From Congeria kusceri (Eukaryota > Mollusca > Bivalvia > Myida > Dreissenidae): a stretch of DNA of 64,000 nucleotides. Below, one piece after another: positions 1 to 11,999 of the stretch. The notes below the pieces were generated by a model. The model worked only from the letters and a program-made list of their open reading frames with translations. It made no database searches and had not been told where the DNA came from. Every line of letters starts with the position of its first letter. Position 1 is the stretch's first letter. The stretch spans positions 50,219,516 to 50,283,515 of the forward strand of contig CM051033.1 in assembly GCA_027627225.1 (NCBI GenBank). The letters run 5' to 3'. The translations under genes and the position numbers were made by a program.

Positions 1-458
1 GGCAATCTTTTATCCAATTATCTTCAGTTAATAAGTTAGATAAGTCATAGTTTTACAATCGCTCATAATGTATATGTTCTATATAGTCATATCATTTTAA
101 TGTATATTTAGTTTAATCATATAAGTTATGAAGTTACAATGCAAATATATGCTCTATGTTCAAGCCATGTATAAGCATGTCAATGGTTGTTATCTGGAGC
201 ATCCGGATCGTTGTTCGAGTTGCAGAAGCACGCATCAATTGCTTCCCCTAAATCTATTACAGCGTGTACACGCCTGTTAATAAACGAAACATAATGCATA
301 ATGTTGAAGTATTATAATAACTATTTAAAACTATTTAATTTGTTAGTTGTTAGCTTTTAAACTCTGCTATACGTAGTAATTACGTGAAATCATAAAATAA
401 ATGGAATGACATTATAATAATAAATGTTTATGAAACTACCAATCCATACTGGAGGAAC
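1..458. other. no gene seen
   Basis: AT-rich sequence with stops in all frames. No exon, RNA gene or repeat boundary recognised. Confidence 0.5.
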
Positions 459-757
459 TAATAAGTCGGTCAAAGTTTAGAGATTTACAGACATACGATC
501 GTGTTACACTTTTCAATTTCATGCATTATGATCAAATTAAAATGCGATCCACTGTTCATTCATTTAAACAGTACAAATATTTACAACATGCTGTACTGTG
601 TACCCACTTTAAAACTGAAGAACTAAATGTAATAAGTCGGTCGAGGTTGTGAGATTTGCAGGCAAACGGTTGTGGTACACTTTTCGATTTCGTGCATCTT
701 GATCAAAATATGGACTCCTCTGTTCATTGATTGGAGCAGTAAAGATTCACAAACTGA
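459..757 (+). repeat. two-copy diverged direct repeat, period about 171 bp
   Basis: The block starting TAATAAGTCGGTC at 459 recurs at 630. Both copies continue through GAGATTT, a GTTACACTTTTC/GGTACACTTTTC block, TTTC.TGCAT, TGATCAAA and CTGTTCATT. The second copy is clearly diverged. No coding frame. Confidence 0.7.
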
Positions 758-903
758 ATTTATGTGTTACATGAAGCAAAGTATATAGTTCATTTAAAAT
801 AAACCTATTGTTTCAGATTGTAGATGTTTGTAAAAATATGATTGTTTTTTATTGTATTTAAGTAGACACATATAACAACGATAACATTAACAAGCATGTA
901 ATA

Positions 904-1616
904 GTATGTAAGAATGTTGAGACATGCACGTAGTATATTAAATGCTTGGTGTAGTGGTATGTAAGAATGTTGAGACATGCTCGTAGTATATTAAATACTG
1001 GGTGTAGTGGTATGTAAGAATGTTGAGACATGCACGTAGTATATTAAATGCTTGGTGTAATAGTATGTAAGAATGTTGAGACATGCTCGTAGTATATTAA
1101 ATGCTTGGTGTAGTGGTATGTAGGAATGTTGAGACATGCTCGTAGTATATTAAATACTGGGTGTAGTGGTATGTAAGAATGTTGAGACATGCACGTAGTA
1201 TATTAAATGCTTGGTGTAGTGGTATGTAAGAATGTTGAGACATGCTCGTAGTATATTAAATACTGGGTGTAGTGGTATGTAAGAATGTTGAGACATGCTC
1301 GTAGTATATTAAATGCTTGGTGTAGTGGTATGTAAGAATGTTGAGACATGCTCGTAGTATATTAAATGCTTGGTGTAGTGGTATGTAAGAATGTTGAGAC
1401 ATGCACGTAGTATATTAAATACTGGGTGTAGTGGTATGTAAGAATGTTGAGACATGCACGTAGTATATTAAATGCTTGGTGTAGTGGTATGTAAGAATGT
1501 TGAGACATGCTCGTAGTATATTAAATGCTTGGTGTAGTGGTATGTAAGAATGTTGAGACATGCTCGTAGTATATTAAATGCTTGGTGTAGTGGTATGTAA
1601 GAATGTTGAGACATGC
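904..1616 (+). repeat. 53-bp minisatellite, 13 full copies plus a partial one
   Basis: Units begin GTATGTAAGAATGTTGAGAC at 904, 957, 1010, 1063 and so on with an exact 53-bp step; the 14th copy stops after GACATGCT. Copies are nearly identical. They differ mainly at two linked sites, CATGCACG or CATGCTCG, and AATGCTTGG or AATACTGGG, which occur in several combinations. That pattern fits recent unequal exchange or gene conversion. No open frame runs through it. Confidence 0.95.
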
Positions 1617-1782
1617 TTGAAGCAATAGTCCTAGTAGTAGTAGTAATATATCCAAAGTTAAGTAACCGCCATTGAAATGAGATACTAAACGAATGTTAGT
1701 AGTAACTGAGTACTTTGACTTTGTAATGTTGAATTAAACTGCAAATTATTTAACATATTAAATAAAACATAGAGGCCTGCTT

Positions 1783-1896
1783 AGTCGTGGATGAACTGTA
1801 CTGATGCCAAAGAAAACTGCAGAGCGGGCTTCTTTGGCTTGCATCACATATGTTGCGAAGATGCAACTGTTTCAACACATCATTTATTCCTTGGGT
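1783..1896 (+). pseudogene. C-type-lectin-like domain exon, degenerate copy 1
   Basis: One frame reads WMNCTDAKENCRA. After a one-base shift it continues as ASLACITYVAKMQLFQHII. This is the layout of the first half of a C-type lectin domain: W..A...C, then a small-residue L..I.S/T segment and a helix. The frame change shows it is dead. A second, better preserved copy lies at 5237. The following intron-like sequence (TTTACTGTTT..., ATTAGATAGA) is shared as well, so a genomic segment was copied, not a transcript. Calcium-binding residues would lie in later exons, so binding cannot be judged. Confidence 0.55.
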
Positions 1897-2326
1897 CCTT
1901 GTACTATTTACTGTTTGGCTCTATACAATTGAAACATTAGATAGACGTAACAAAATACCAAAAACATAATGTTACTAAAAATTCGTGGGAATATTTCTAT
2001 CAATCGATGATGTTTAAATTATGTACTGGTAAATAATAGTTGCCAAGGAAATATAGCAGGGTAACTACATGTCAACCTTACAGAATGTAATTCGGCTGAT
2101 GAAAGCAAGTGATTTAAAAATTGACATTGTTAAGATATGTACTTTTAAAATATAAACAATCGAAATGAAAAGTTACTTAGGGTAAATGGTAACGTGGTAA
2201 TAAGCAGTAAACTGAAGGGATTCAACTGGTAAAATTATGTGGTCTTGCAAAGGCAATTCGTTGTTTAATATTTATCTTTATTACCTAATTCTCTATATAA
2301 ATGATTTCTTTTTATTATATTCTTTT
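1897..2326. other. no gene seen
   Basis: AT-rich. The first part resembles the intron-like flank of the pseudo-exon copy at 5237. Nothing else recognised. Confidence 0.5.
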
Positions 2327-2860
2327 CAGTGAAATATCGAATTTTATTGATAAAATGAAATCTTATATTTTCACTGTTGGAACAGTGAAAATATAAGATT
2401 TTATATTTTCACTGCAGTTAAAATATAACATAAAACGCACTATTTTTCTATCAGTAACATCGATCTACCAGTATAGGTTTACCTCCCTTGGCAAATGTAT
2501 GTACATGTACATTATATACATACATTTTTTTTACACAAAGCACACGATAAAATTCAACACAAATTTAATTTAGCGACAACTTTGCACAAATTATGGCACT
2601 TTTTTCCATCTATACTTATGATAAACAATTTTGGAACCATTTATGATGTTATTTCTATGACGTCAGAATACACAAACGTGTGACTTTTAAGCTTATATCG
2701 AGCATTTTTATTTATTTATTGTCCAGAAGCATAAAATAAAAAGAAAATTTGTTGATTTAAGTAAATTATCAAATATTTATTTCACGAGTGGTCATAGAAA
2801 ACTACATTTTAACTCGTGGCTACGCCACTCGTGCGCACTAAATAAAATACAACAGAATAA
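2327..2860 (+). repeat. dispersed element with palindromic core, copy 1 of 3
   Basis: Begins near GTGAAATATCGAATTTTATT, followed by a perfect hairpin whose arm is CTTATATTTTCACTGTT around 2361-2400. It then runs through ATAACATAAAACGCACT and TAACATCGATCTA to a tail with CACTCGTG boxes. Related copies lie at 25493 and 27720. No coding capacity; probably non-autonomous. Confidence 0.75.
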
Positions 2861-3689
2861 AGGCAAATTTAAAAAATTAACAATGAAAAATTCAAATTTG
2901 ACATTCAAATTATCATACACAGTAAGTGTATTAATGTCGCGAATTACGCGATGCCATACGTTTATATTATATCTATTTTTGTATTCAAAGAGGACAATAT
3001 TCTCATATTTTATGTATTAGGTTAAAGATTATGTATCACCGTTATTTGTACGGTGCCATAAGCAATGAATTTGTGATTTGTGTTAACTTTCTTCTAATAA
3101 GAACCGTTCTTTGTTTATTTTCGCGCCTTACTAAACGGTACTTTTTTACTATATTAAGTGGGACGTTTTTTGTATTTAGTGATGACTTTTATTTTGATTA
3201 ACTTGAATCAACTTGCTACTATTTATTAAATTACAGTTACAACTTTAGTATTATTTCTATGAATTACATCAATTAATTGAATAGCGAAATTAAATTGTGG
3301 AATACAAAACTGTGTCTTTGTGTTTTAATTTAAACGTCAGTGTGACAAGGAAATACAAAATACAATTCTTAAATGACAATTGAAACATAGGAAATACTAA
3401 TTTAAGGATTCGTTGCCACATTGAATGGTCCTGCGAACCGGATATGATACCAGTGTATTAATGTTGTGATGTGTTGTATCCCCGAAAACGATTGTTATGG
3501 ACATACGATATCAATGCAATTGTGAACTTTTACGTGCGAAAGAACGTTCACAATACAGAATTGTGAAACGAGAATGTGAGTATCAAAGTGAGCTAAAATC
3601 TAAAAAGTAAAATGGATAAGAGCATATTCATGTGAAATGTGGATTTACGTTAATTTAAGTGAAAACAGTTAAAAGTAACAAACATTTGA
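2861..3689. other. possible 5' region of the BEL/Pao remnant; no gene
   Basis: Non-coding AT-rich sequence directly upstream of the gag remnant. It could include an LTR and leader, but no paired LTR or convincing primer-binding site is visible, so no LTR is called. Confidence 0.3.
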
Positions 3690-5160
3690 TTGTGTTTAGC
3701 CACGTTAAAAGGAGATCGTACTACTTACAACATGGCAAACGTATCTTACATAAAATGTGAAGATACAAGGTTTCGCAATGTGTTAGAAGAGGAAATGCGC
3801 ATTGCTGAAAGCGTATTAACAAGAGAGAGCATTTATGCAGCAAGTCTGGAAGAGGAAATAGCGACTACTACGAAATGTTTGAACAAAATAAGTGCATATA
3901 TTACCAAAGTTAAAACTGAAAGTGAAAAGTTAGCAATGGCTATTACAGACAGTGATAGTGAACTTACTGATGTTATAGTTTAAGAAGAATGTCAGTTAAC
4001 TACGGAAGCTATGGATTATTTCTAAGGGTTGAAACAGCACAGAGAAAAACTTTTAAGTCAGAAGGAAAAGTAAACTAATGTGAAAAGTGAGCAAGTTGAT
4101 GATTCAACTGCAGTTCAGCTGATTGAATTACAAAAAAATATGCAAAAGCTGCTGGAGTTTCAAATAAACAACAGGCAAAATACTAACAAAAAGGGAAAAG
4201 AACCTGTGTCATCAGTAAAATTGCCAAAGATAAAAATTATCGCCTTAAATGGAGATAAAACAAAATGGTTGGAATTTCAGGACCCTTTCCAATGTGCAGT
4301 GCATGACAATAAAACTATTACCAGTTTTGAGAAATTTAACTACTTAAAGAGCAAAGTGGTTGGTGAGGCTAGAGGTACAATTGCAGGTTTAGCATTATAA
4401 AATGAAAACTATCAAGTTGCTATTGACATTTTGAACAGACGATATGGAAATATTCAAGAGATAATTGATCTTCAGTATAATCAGATCATTAATTTACGGC
4501 CAGCTACACAGGAAGTTAACACTGTGAGATATCTTCTAGACAATTTAAAGTGGAAAAATACCTCAGAAGTATGGAAGTATTGAAACAAGATGTGACACAA
4601 GACGTGTTTGTTTCCATCATTAGATCAATTATACCTGAAGACGTGTTGATTCATTTAGAGATGCAGAACGGAGTTGATAACAAGTGGACAGTAAACAATC
4701 TTACTGATCGAGTACGCGATTATGTTGACGTACGTGAACGAGCCGCTAAAGATAGTTAAAGTACTATCAGCAAAACTAAGTCACAGTTATCTACTTCTTC
4801 AAATCCCAGAACAGTAACACGTACATATGCAAACAGTGACCGTTTTCATAAAACTACAAAACAAGTGCTTACAGCCCTAAGTGAAAAACCAAATACTTTT
4901 AAAAGAAGTAGACAAATGGGAAAGTGTCCTTATTATCAGAAAAAAGCATTGGAATGATGAATGTGATCAATATTAAACTATCTCAGAAAGAAAGAATCGA
5001 ATTAAAAAGGTAGCTGTTACAATTGTTTAAAAGATGATAATTCGTTCATGGAGTGTAATTCAAACAGACCATGTGTATATTGTGGTGAAATGATCATCGA
5101 AGTTTGTGCCCCAAGAAATTCGAGTATAAACAAGCGGCGGCAAACACGGCCAATGAAGTA
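3690..5160 (+). mobile_element. BEL/Pao-type LTR retrotransposon gag fragment, broken
   Basis: Relic of a gag-like polyprotein in several frames. An N-terminal acidic coiled-coil-like stretch lies at 3690-3983. At 4080-4400 comes LPKIKIIALNGDKTKWLEF followed by F...VHDN and KFNYLKSKVVGEA, the pattern of the DUF1759 domain of BEL/Pao gag. The domain continues after an in-frame stop (NENYQVAIDILNRRYGN) and again at 4550-4759. Two cysteine clusters of zinc-knuckle type follow (KCPYY..KHWNDEC, and CYNCLK...CVYCGE) with more breaks. No protease, reverse transcriptase or integrase follows, so the copy is truncated and inactive. Confidence 0.8.
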
Positions 5161-5236
5161 TAAGCACCTGAAGAAAGCAAACGCGAAACCAATTTTTCGT
5201 TCATATAGTTCCTTTAATATTATATGAAGGGTGGTT

Positions 5237-5353
5237 CAGTCGTTGATAAACTTTACTGAAGCTCAGCAAATTGCGCTGCGGAAGCGGCGACTCTGGCTCA
5301 CATCACATCTGTTGCAAATATGCAAATGTTCCAGCACATCCTTCGCTCTTGGG
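5237..5353 (+). pseudogene. C-type-lectin-like domain exon, degenerate copy 2
   Basis: Reads INFTEAQQ in one frame. After a one-base loss it reads NCAAEAATLAHITSVANMQM then FQHILRSWG, ending at a plausible donor (TTGGG followed by GTAATT). It matches the start of a C-type lectin domain and pairs with copy 1 at 1783. An acceptor and a further lectin-like exon follow at 5816. The frameshift means a pseudogene, unless the base loss is a sequencing error. Confidence 0.6.
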
Positions 5354-5815
5354 GTAATTTTTACTGTTTAGTGTTGGTTTGCAAAAGCAAAAACAACATT
5401 GTATTAGATAGAATAAGAATGAAAAATATATCAATAATATATATTTTTACTGTTTCGTTCTGAAAAATAAACACACTATAAGATAACATAAACACTATAA
5501 GATAACATAAAACTAATACATTAATAGCATATACTGTACATGTTCTCACAATTCGGAAAATAGTCCTATCCGGCGATACAATCGACTCATTGTGGACGGC
5601 AACAAGCGCCTTTTGCAATGAAATGAACATTTCACGCTCACTAATCAATAAACATAATGTTTACTAATCGATAAACAGACGAATACGTTGCTTAGATTGT
5701 CACACAATAACAAGCCATAAAGTTAACAGAACAAACTATGTGAAGCAAATGCGGTTGCAAAAGTAATGTTTTGTGTTTCAATTTAGTTAAATAAGAAACA
5801 CTCCGGTCTTTTCAG

Positions 5816-5960
5816 GGTCAATTCCCGACTTAATGAATTATTGGATAAGCGGCTTTGTTCAAGAGGGGACCAATGGTACTCAACGGGAGACCGAGCTGGT
5901 GGACGCTATACCAACAACTAGGGACTTCTGGATCGACCAGGCATATAACTACTACTAGAA
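5816..5960 (+). pseudogene. possible second C-type-lectin exon, degenerate
   Basis: Follows a good acceptor (CCGGTCTTTTCAG) and reads SIPDLMNYWISGFVQEG. In the next frame it reads QWYSTGDRAGGRYTNN before a stop. The YWISG...EG then W..TG order is what the middle of a C-type lectin domain shows. It lies in the right order and strand after the exon ending at 5353. The frame change and the stop make it non-functional. The ACTACTACT-rich stretch at 5947-5982 may be a simple-repeat expansion. Confidence 0.5.
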
Positions 5961-6711
5961 CTTCTACCACTACTACTAATATTTGTACCAGGAAATTGAT
6001 CATTGTACCGCTATGTATTAAGCGTCATTTTTCTTCAACAGCCTTTATTGTTCTTATCTCCTGTTTTCGATTTGTGAAAAACTGTAAATTTGGTTCTGTT
6101 TCCTTGAAATACGTGTAATATCAATTTCTTTAATATCATCTCAAGTCTGACGCTGCTATGCTATCTGTTGACGGGCAGCGACAACTAATGGAGCGATCAT
6201 AAGGATTTCATACTAATGAGATTGGTGTAATTCGCACAACAACAATCAGCATGTTCGATGTATGTATTTATTAGTAAGTTCACAATGTTTAAACATACAA
6301 AAACACTACATGTTGCCAATGATAACAACTCAGCTCATAATTATGTAGTAGACATTTCTTTTATACATATAAAACCAAAGGTCGAGATGGACTCTTTAAG
6401 CCATTTGTACTTCTTTGACGTCTTTTTGTTATGTCCAGTTTGGATACAATTTAAGTTTAACAGTAAAACGCTCGCAATAAACATCCCGCAAAGACAAAAT
6501 AAAGTCATTTTAGCATACTGTTAATTTGGTATAGTGCGAAAACATTGACCTGATTCTAACCTTAATGCAAGAATATTCACGATTTGAATACGAAGTCAAA
6601 ATTATGTTTCGAAGTCTGTTCGTGTATTTTCGTACATGTTCGAATACCTTATTTTAGGTCTATTTATACATACGACTGAATATAGCATTAGTTACCGCTA
6701 GCTTTAAGCAA
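5961..6711. other. no gene seen
   Basis: Short open stretches only, with no family resemblance. AT-rich. Confidence 0.5.
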
Positions 6712-6776
6712 GGAGCGATGGTGTAGTGGTAAGCGTGTCTACCTATCAGCCAGTGGACTACGGTTCGAATTGCGAG
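6712..6776 (+). repeat. tRNA-like head, probably of a SINE
   Basis: GGAGCGATGGTGTAGTGGTA resembles a pol III A box in a tRNA D-arm, and GGTTCGAATTGC about 40 bp on is a B box. The 3' acceptor strand does not pair with the 5' GGAGCGA. It is therefore a tRNA-derived SINE head or tRNA relic, not a working tRNA. The SINE body beyond it is not recognised. Confidence 0.5.
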
Positions 6777-9345
6777 GTAAGATTTTTACATCAAAACGCT
6801 TTTTAAACAAATATAATCTTTATAATACAAATTTATAATACGGGGCACGAGAATACCATGGAAGTGATATTTGTGTTTGGAATGGATGCATGTAGATCTA
6901 CATATCTTATTTCAGCTTTAGCTTTCAAAGAATTGATTACAGACACAACGGTCCAAAGCAAAAGAAATAACATGTATCTGTAACACATCCGATTAGTTTA
7001 GAATGGTTAAAAACCCAGAATAGTTCATCTTTCCTTAAAAATGCACTGTAAAGAGCAAGGGTCAGATCGACATAATTATCTATGATATTATGTTTGCTAT
7101 TTTCATATACATTATTGCTTGGTTGAATAAAATAGTGAAGAACATGACAACATGATGTTGACAAAAATAATCAAAGAAAAATAAAAAAAAATGCAGCAAA
7201 TCAATTACCATTTTTATAACCTGATTGAGTTTCGAACTACAAACCCAATTGTAAAAGTTACAAAATACAAAGCTAACTCTCTTCGACGTTACTTACTGCG
7301 TCAGTAGAATTGATCGATATAACCTCGCTTAATTTAACACCTTAAATCAATTATTACTACATTATTTGTTATGTTTTGTCTCAGAGTGGTTTGTAGTGTG
7401 TATGCTTGATATCAAAACAATATGGTATAAATTTAGTGGTGTTCTGTTTTACCGCTTAAAATGCAGCATACATGTGAATGCTTAAGTTATTTGTTTGTAC
7501 TTGAAAGTAGACTAGCTTGTGCATTTTCAGTGTGTTTCTTGTCTACGAAAAAGACAGTGACGTACAAAGCAGCTGGAAATCTTAACTAAACCTACATGTA
7601 TTGTGCTTATTCCCCATATTGTTCAAATAAAATAGTTGCATCCATCCAATTGTTAAAATTTCCCACGAACGTGAACAATTAGCACAAGTAACACGAACAT
7701 GAAAACAATGGTGGTTGACCGAATTGGTACGCCGCCAAAGCATTGCACAGCCATCCTCCAGACAGTATTCGTATCACACATATACAGCATATGTTTATAA
7801 AGTCAATAAGACCAGTCAAGTAAAGTCACTTAAAAATTCGCATATCGACGGTATTTCCCATTAATATAGACACATATTGAAACAAGACATATTCTCATTT
7901 TTCTCGAATATATTTTTTTGTAATAATAACAATAATATATTGATGGAGTGGTTAGAAACAAATATATACAAAGCCATTTTTGGAGGGTGGGGGTAAACGG
8001 TTCCGGCAGGATTCGAACTTATGCCAATAAAATCGCGCATTTTAATGAAAACTTTCCTTTGCTACACGACATTTATGATTATTTTGCATGCGCGTAACGG
8101 TACTTCATCAATATTACTACTACAACTAACTTTCCCACGCCCGCGAATGTTTCAACAGGAAAACTGTTACAATTATATATATGCGTTTACTCTTTATAGA
8201 CACAAAGCCATCGTATTAAACAATGGTTCAATTTTAATTATTCGTACACAAATGGAATTTATTTTCGCAATTTTATAGTCGATCTACCGTCTATATGCCC
8301 CTTTAAAGTAATATTGAAATAAATTCTTACTGGTGTTGAAACAATTTCCTAATGCATTATATTTACACCTTAAGGGAACATGTTGTACTTACTTGATAAA
8401 TATGTGCATAAATTTTTTCCTACAAATACTGTATAATTACTATATTTAGCGGGGTTTCAATTGTGGCTTTATTGGCGGTAAACCACGTTAGAGGCAATTC
8501 TAAACACCGCAAATAAAAAACCTGCGTGTGACAGAATCTTTAATTCTCTGTCAAAATAATATTTATTTCATATAGTGCCCAAATACTTACATTGAACAGT
8601 ATTAGAATTTGTGAAACAAAAACGATGTATGAGAAATGATACTTAGTACCCCCAGTATCATGTACGGTCTATTTAATCTTTTGTATTTAAAATTTGTCAG
8701 AATTATGGTAGACTACATTGAACGTGGTGATAACATAAACCTTCTACAGTGTACATAAGAACAAGTAATACTATGTAGATAGCGACTTTAAAAGAAGGTG
8801 TGACAACTCTCTAACCGGGACATAAACAAAGCTGCTACACCAGTATCACACCTTTTCTTGGCATTATTATCATAGCAAAAGTAAGTATTCATTGATTGGT
8901 TATTGTATTAATTTGATGGTTATTGCTGATTGTGCCAATTTATGACACCGCAAATTATGTTAGAAAAGCCAACATTTGGCACCGCAGAAATATTGCGCTA
9001 TACAGTATTTAGGACTATAGCGGATATAAATGTAATTATACTTATAGAGGTTCTACTACTTTCGTGTTTGTTAACATATACTAATTATTAAACACAGTGT
9101 ATGCATGTGTTGATATACATTTAATGTATATATATGATATATTTTGTGTTTTATGTCGTAGAAGTGTTCTGCCAATAGCAAAAAGTATGTTCGGAAATAG
9201 TAAAGAGTGACTTTCAAATTTCATTATCATGACAATTACTTTTGAACATGCAGACCCATGATGTGAAAGACAAAATATACAAAGTTATGTTTCTTCGGCC
9301 TAATTCTTTGCCACGTTTTTGGCCTGAATGGCAAATATTATTTAA
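6777..9345. other. long gene-free stretch
   Basis: AT-rich with only short open frames. A tRNA-like B box (GTTCGAATCC) occurs on the minus strand near 8010, without a convincing A box. No exons recognised. Confidence 0.5.
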
Positions 9346-9500
9346 GAAATAATTGACGGGTAACTGTTGACTATTGCGGTAATAACCAACTGTTTGGAGT
9401 TCCGTTGCGTAGGAATTAAACTAGGGTTTGATAACAAGCATCGGAACGACAAACCGTTGGTTACTACCGCAATAACCAACTGTTACCCGTTAATTATTTC
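9346..9500. mobile_element. hairpin MITE, about 155 bp
   Basis: The left arm, starting GAAATAATTGACGGGTAAC, and the right arm, ending GTTACCCGTTAATTATTTC, are inverted copies. Similarity continues inward through ATTGCGGTAATAACCAAC and GTTCCG, so nearly the whole unit folds on itself. The centre (TTTGGAGTTC.G.TGC.TAG then GAATTAAAC) recurs at 14380-14490, showing a small family. Confidence 0.8.
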
Positions 9501-11249
9501 GATTCTAACACGATCTTATATAAAATTCGTATTTTTAAAGGTTATGAATGAGAACTATATTTATCTATACTCCGCCCATTTTCTGAGAAGAGAATTCAAA
9601 CGTGCGTTTCAGTGACGTCAATAAATCATAACAATTCAAATGACGTCAGCTTTATTGATAAACATTGAGCGAATGACGTCATACCTACCGATATTATACA
9701 GTGAACATATGATGCTAAAAAGCGCAAATTAAAAGCATATTAACAAAACGTAAACGTTTTTGTGAACTTAAGTATAAAATGTGTAGTACAAGTGTGGTTT
9801 TATTGTGCTACATAATGCAGAAAATGATTTGTTTGTCACAATTTGCTATCGCGCGTTAAAGCACGTGCATTTTACGGAACAATTTCTTCGAATTTCCGGA
9901 ACTATTTTCAAAACATTAGGCTCGGACCATTATTTGTTGCAGAATAACCTACAGTTATTTCCTTCTTTATCTATGCACCATTAGCCGCTAGAATAACAAT
10001 TAGACCATGGGGTTATTTCCTCCTAAATGTGACCGGAAAACGTCGTTAAAGTTTAATGTCAATAGCGAACGGAATCAATCATAACTGAACAGATCAATTA
10101 TGTGAATTAAATATGGCAACATTGTTAACTGAAGTAATGCTTTATTTCTACAACAATTATTTATTTCCTTTGTATGCTTCAGAAATATAATGACGATGAG
10201 TGCTCTGGATATCAAAAATGTATAATGGTACTAGTATTCAATAAATTCAACAATAAACGGGTATTTAACATACGGAGGCAAAACTAAATAAGTAATGTCT
10301 ATATTAATGCTTCAAAGATGGATACATATTGAATGAACAATTGCTTATCAATTAATGCGCTATATTTCCATCAACTCATTTTCTTTTTTACTTTTTTAAT
10401 GAGTAATTTCAAATTATTTACCCCAATCTAGTCTATAGAATATATATATCAAGCATACTTAAACAACATGAAATGCACACTGTTAAGTGAAAAAGGTAAT
10501 TTCTATTATATGTTTGACGTCTTAATTTAACTTCACATAAAACGTGTTAAACCATGTCTCTGTCAAAACGTTGTTTATTTATTGGTCTTGCAATTCTAGC
10601 CATTCTTGCGTTGCAGCGTTTTTATATTTTGTTTGTCTACCTTTATACATTAAAATCCCTCTCAGGCGATTTAATTGATGAAATTATCACTTAAAACTCT
10701 TGTGTTAAAACAAAACAAAGGTAAGCATAAATGTTACACAGTATGAAACACTAAATGCGGCACAATGACTTAGCACGCATCCAATCATATAACAATACAA
10801 TGTTCGCTACATACATTGTGTTGCTGGTATTAAACTACAACTTCAAATTCAGTACCAATGCCCTAACACAATTGCAAATAAAATTTTGAATTGAAGAAAA
10901 ATATACGACTGACGATTTGCTATAAGTATATATTTTAAGCGGTTGATATGTATAGCACGCTTAAACATAACGCATGACCTTTATTCATACAACATGACAG
11001 AGCATTATTTGTCCATGCGTATATATTTATTTATGTATGTGTGCTTTGTAAACATATTCTTGGGATACGAGTATATTTAAGATCATAAGCGCACTCGTTA
11101 TTAATTAAAAACAAATATTGACAGACACAGTACCTTGTATGTAACATCTGTAGCGGTTCACACGAGACGCGTGTAAAATGTAACAACATTTTTAAAAGAA
11201 CTGGAAACACTAGCGTTAGAAAATCATTGGCGTGTCACTTTTAATAACA
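9501..11249. other. gene-free stretch upstream of the receptor relic
   Basis: Several TGACGTCA or TGACGTCAT boxes between 9612 and 9680. Otherwise AT-rich and unrecognised. It would contain the promoter of the 11250 locus, but no clear TATA or initiator pair can be chosen. Confidence 0.4.
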
Positions 11250-11822
11250 ATGCCGAAATGGATTATTGTTATCTTTGTTGTGGTTGTGTTTCAAGCACAC
11301 AGTTGTTATGCATACAAAAGAAACTTGGCACTGTTAGTAACAACCACGCCTGCAATGGTGCTGAACCTTGCTTTCATACCAGGTGGTGTGGAGCCTATGA
11401 AGACGCCAGGTGATTTCCACGGTAATACAACAACCTTACCTCCGAAAGGTAAAGGTAAACCTAAACCGACTACTGAAGCTGCGTTACCTCCTCCAGGACT
11501 TCTTCCAATCGATTATAACTACGACGCAACAGCTAAGCCCCCAAAAGGTAAACCTAAACCTATTACAACAACTCCATCAGATGGCATTAGAGCTGCAGAA
11601 ATTCCAATCGATTATTATTACGACGTAACAACCTTCCCCCGAAAAGGTAAAGGAAACCCGACTTTAGCAACTGTAATAATGAAAGCCGCAGGAATTCCAA
11701 TCGATTATTATTACGACGCAACAACCTTACCTCCACAAGGTAAAGACAAACCGACAACAACAGGGGCATTAGTTAAAGCTGCAGGAATTCCGATCTATTA
11801 TAGTTACGAAGCAACAACCTGA
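11250..11822 (+). CDS. secreted Tyr/Lys/Pro/Thr repeat segment (N-terminal part of the receptor locus)
   Basis: Open for 190 residues from ATG 11250. The start is chosen because a signal peptide follows at once: MPKWIIVIFVVVVFQAHSC, with likely cleavage after CYA. Next come about four and a half units of 31-33 residues built as IPIDYYYDATTLPPKGKGKP. They are rich in Tyr, Asp, Thr, Lys and Pro, have no cysteine, and are predicted disordered. Such composition occurs in extracellular adhesive and matrix proteins, which is the alternative reading: a separate secreted protein. I favour one gene with the downstream receptor, because a Thr/Ser-rich coding stretch and the receptor sequence follow on the same strand with no clear splice site between. 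The TGA at 11820 replaces the TTA found in sister units. Confidence 0.6.
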   Translation: MPKWIIVIFVVVVFQAHSCYAYKRNLALLVTTTPAMVLNLAFIPGGVEPMKTPGDFHGNTTTLPPKGKGKPKPTTEAALPPPGLLPIDYNYDATAKPPKGKPKPITTTPSDGIRAAEIPIDYYYDVTTFPRKGKGNPTLATVIMKAAGIPIDYYYDATTLPPQGKDKPTTTGALVKAAGIPIYYSYEATT

Positions 11823-11973
11823 CCTCCGGAGGTCCTGTATCTAAAGCTGCAGGAATTCCGATCGATTATAGTTACGACGCAACAACCTTACCTCCGGAAG
11901 GTCCTGTAGCTAAAGCTGCAGGAATTAAGATCGATTATGATTACGACGCAACAACCATTAGCTCCAGTGGATT
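11823..11973 (+). pseudogene. two further repeat units beyond the stop, frame-broken
   Basis: After the TGA the repeat DNA goes on for two more units. The first lacks one base (CTCCGGAGGTCC against CTCCGGAAGGTCC in the next unit), which shifts the frame. The second reads AAGIKIDYDYDATTI and then meets TAA. The open segment is therefore a truncated version of a longer array. Confidence 0.8.
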
Positions 11974-11999
11974 ATAACCACGAAACAACGGCCTTTCAT

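Noticed and set aside
2861..3689. 5' LTR of the BEL/Pao fragment
   Set aside because: No second LTR copy downstream and no clear primer-binding site, so the limits would be guesses.
5361..5648. 95-codon minus-strand frame with hydrophobic segments
   Set aside because: AT-rich chance frame; no family motif, no splice context, and it overlaps the lectin pseudo-exon intron.
8000..8050. Possible minus-strand tRNA (GTTCGAATCC B box)
   Set aside because: No matching A box or pairing acceptor stem.
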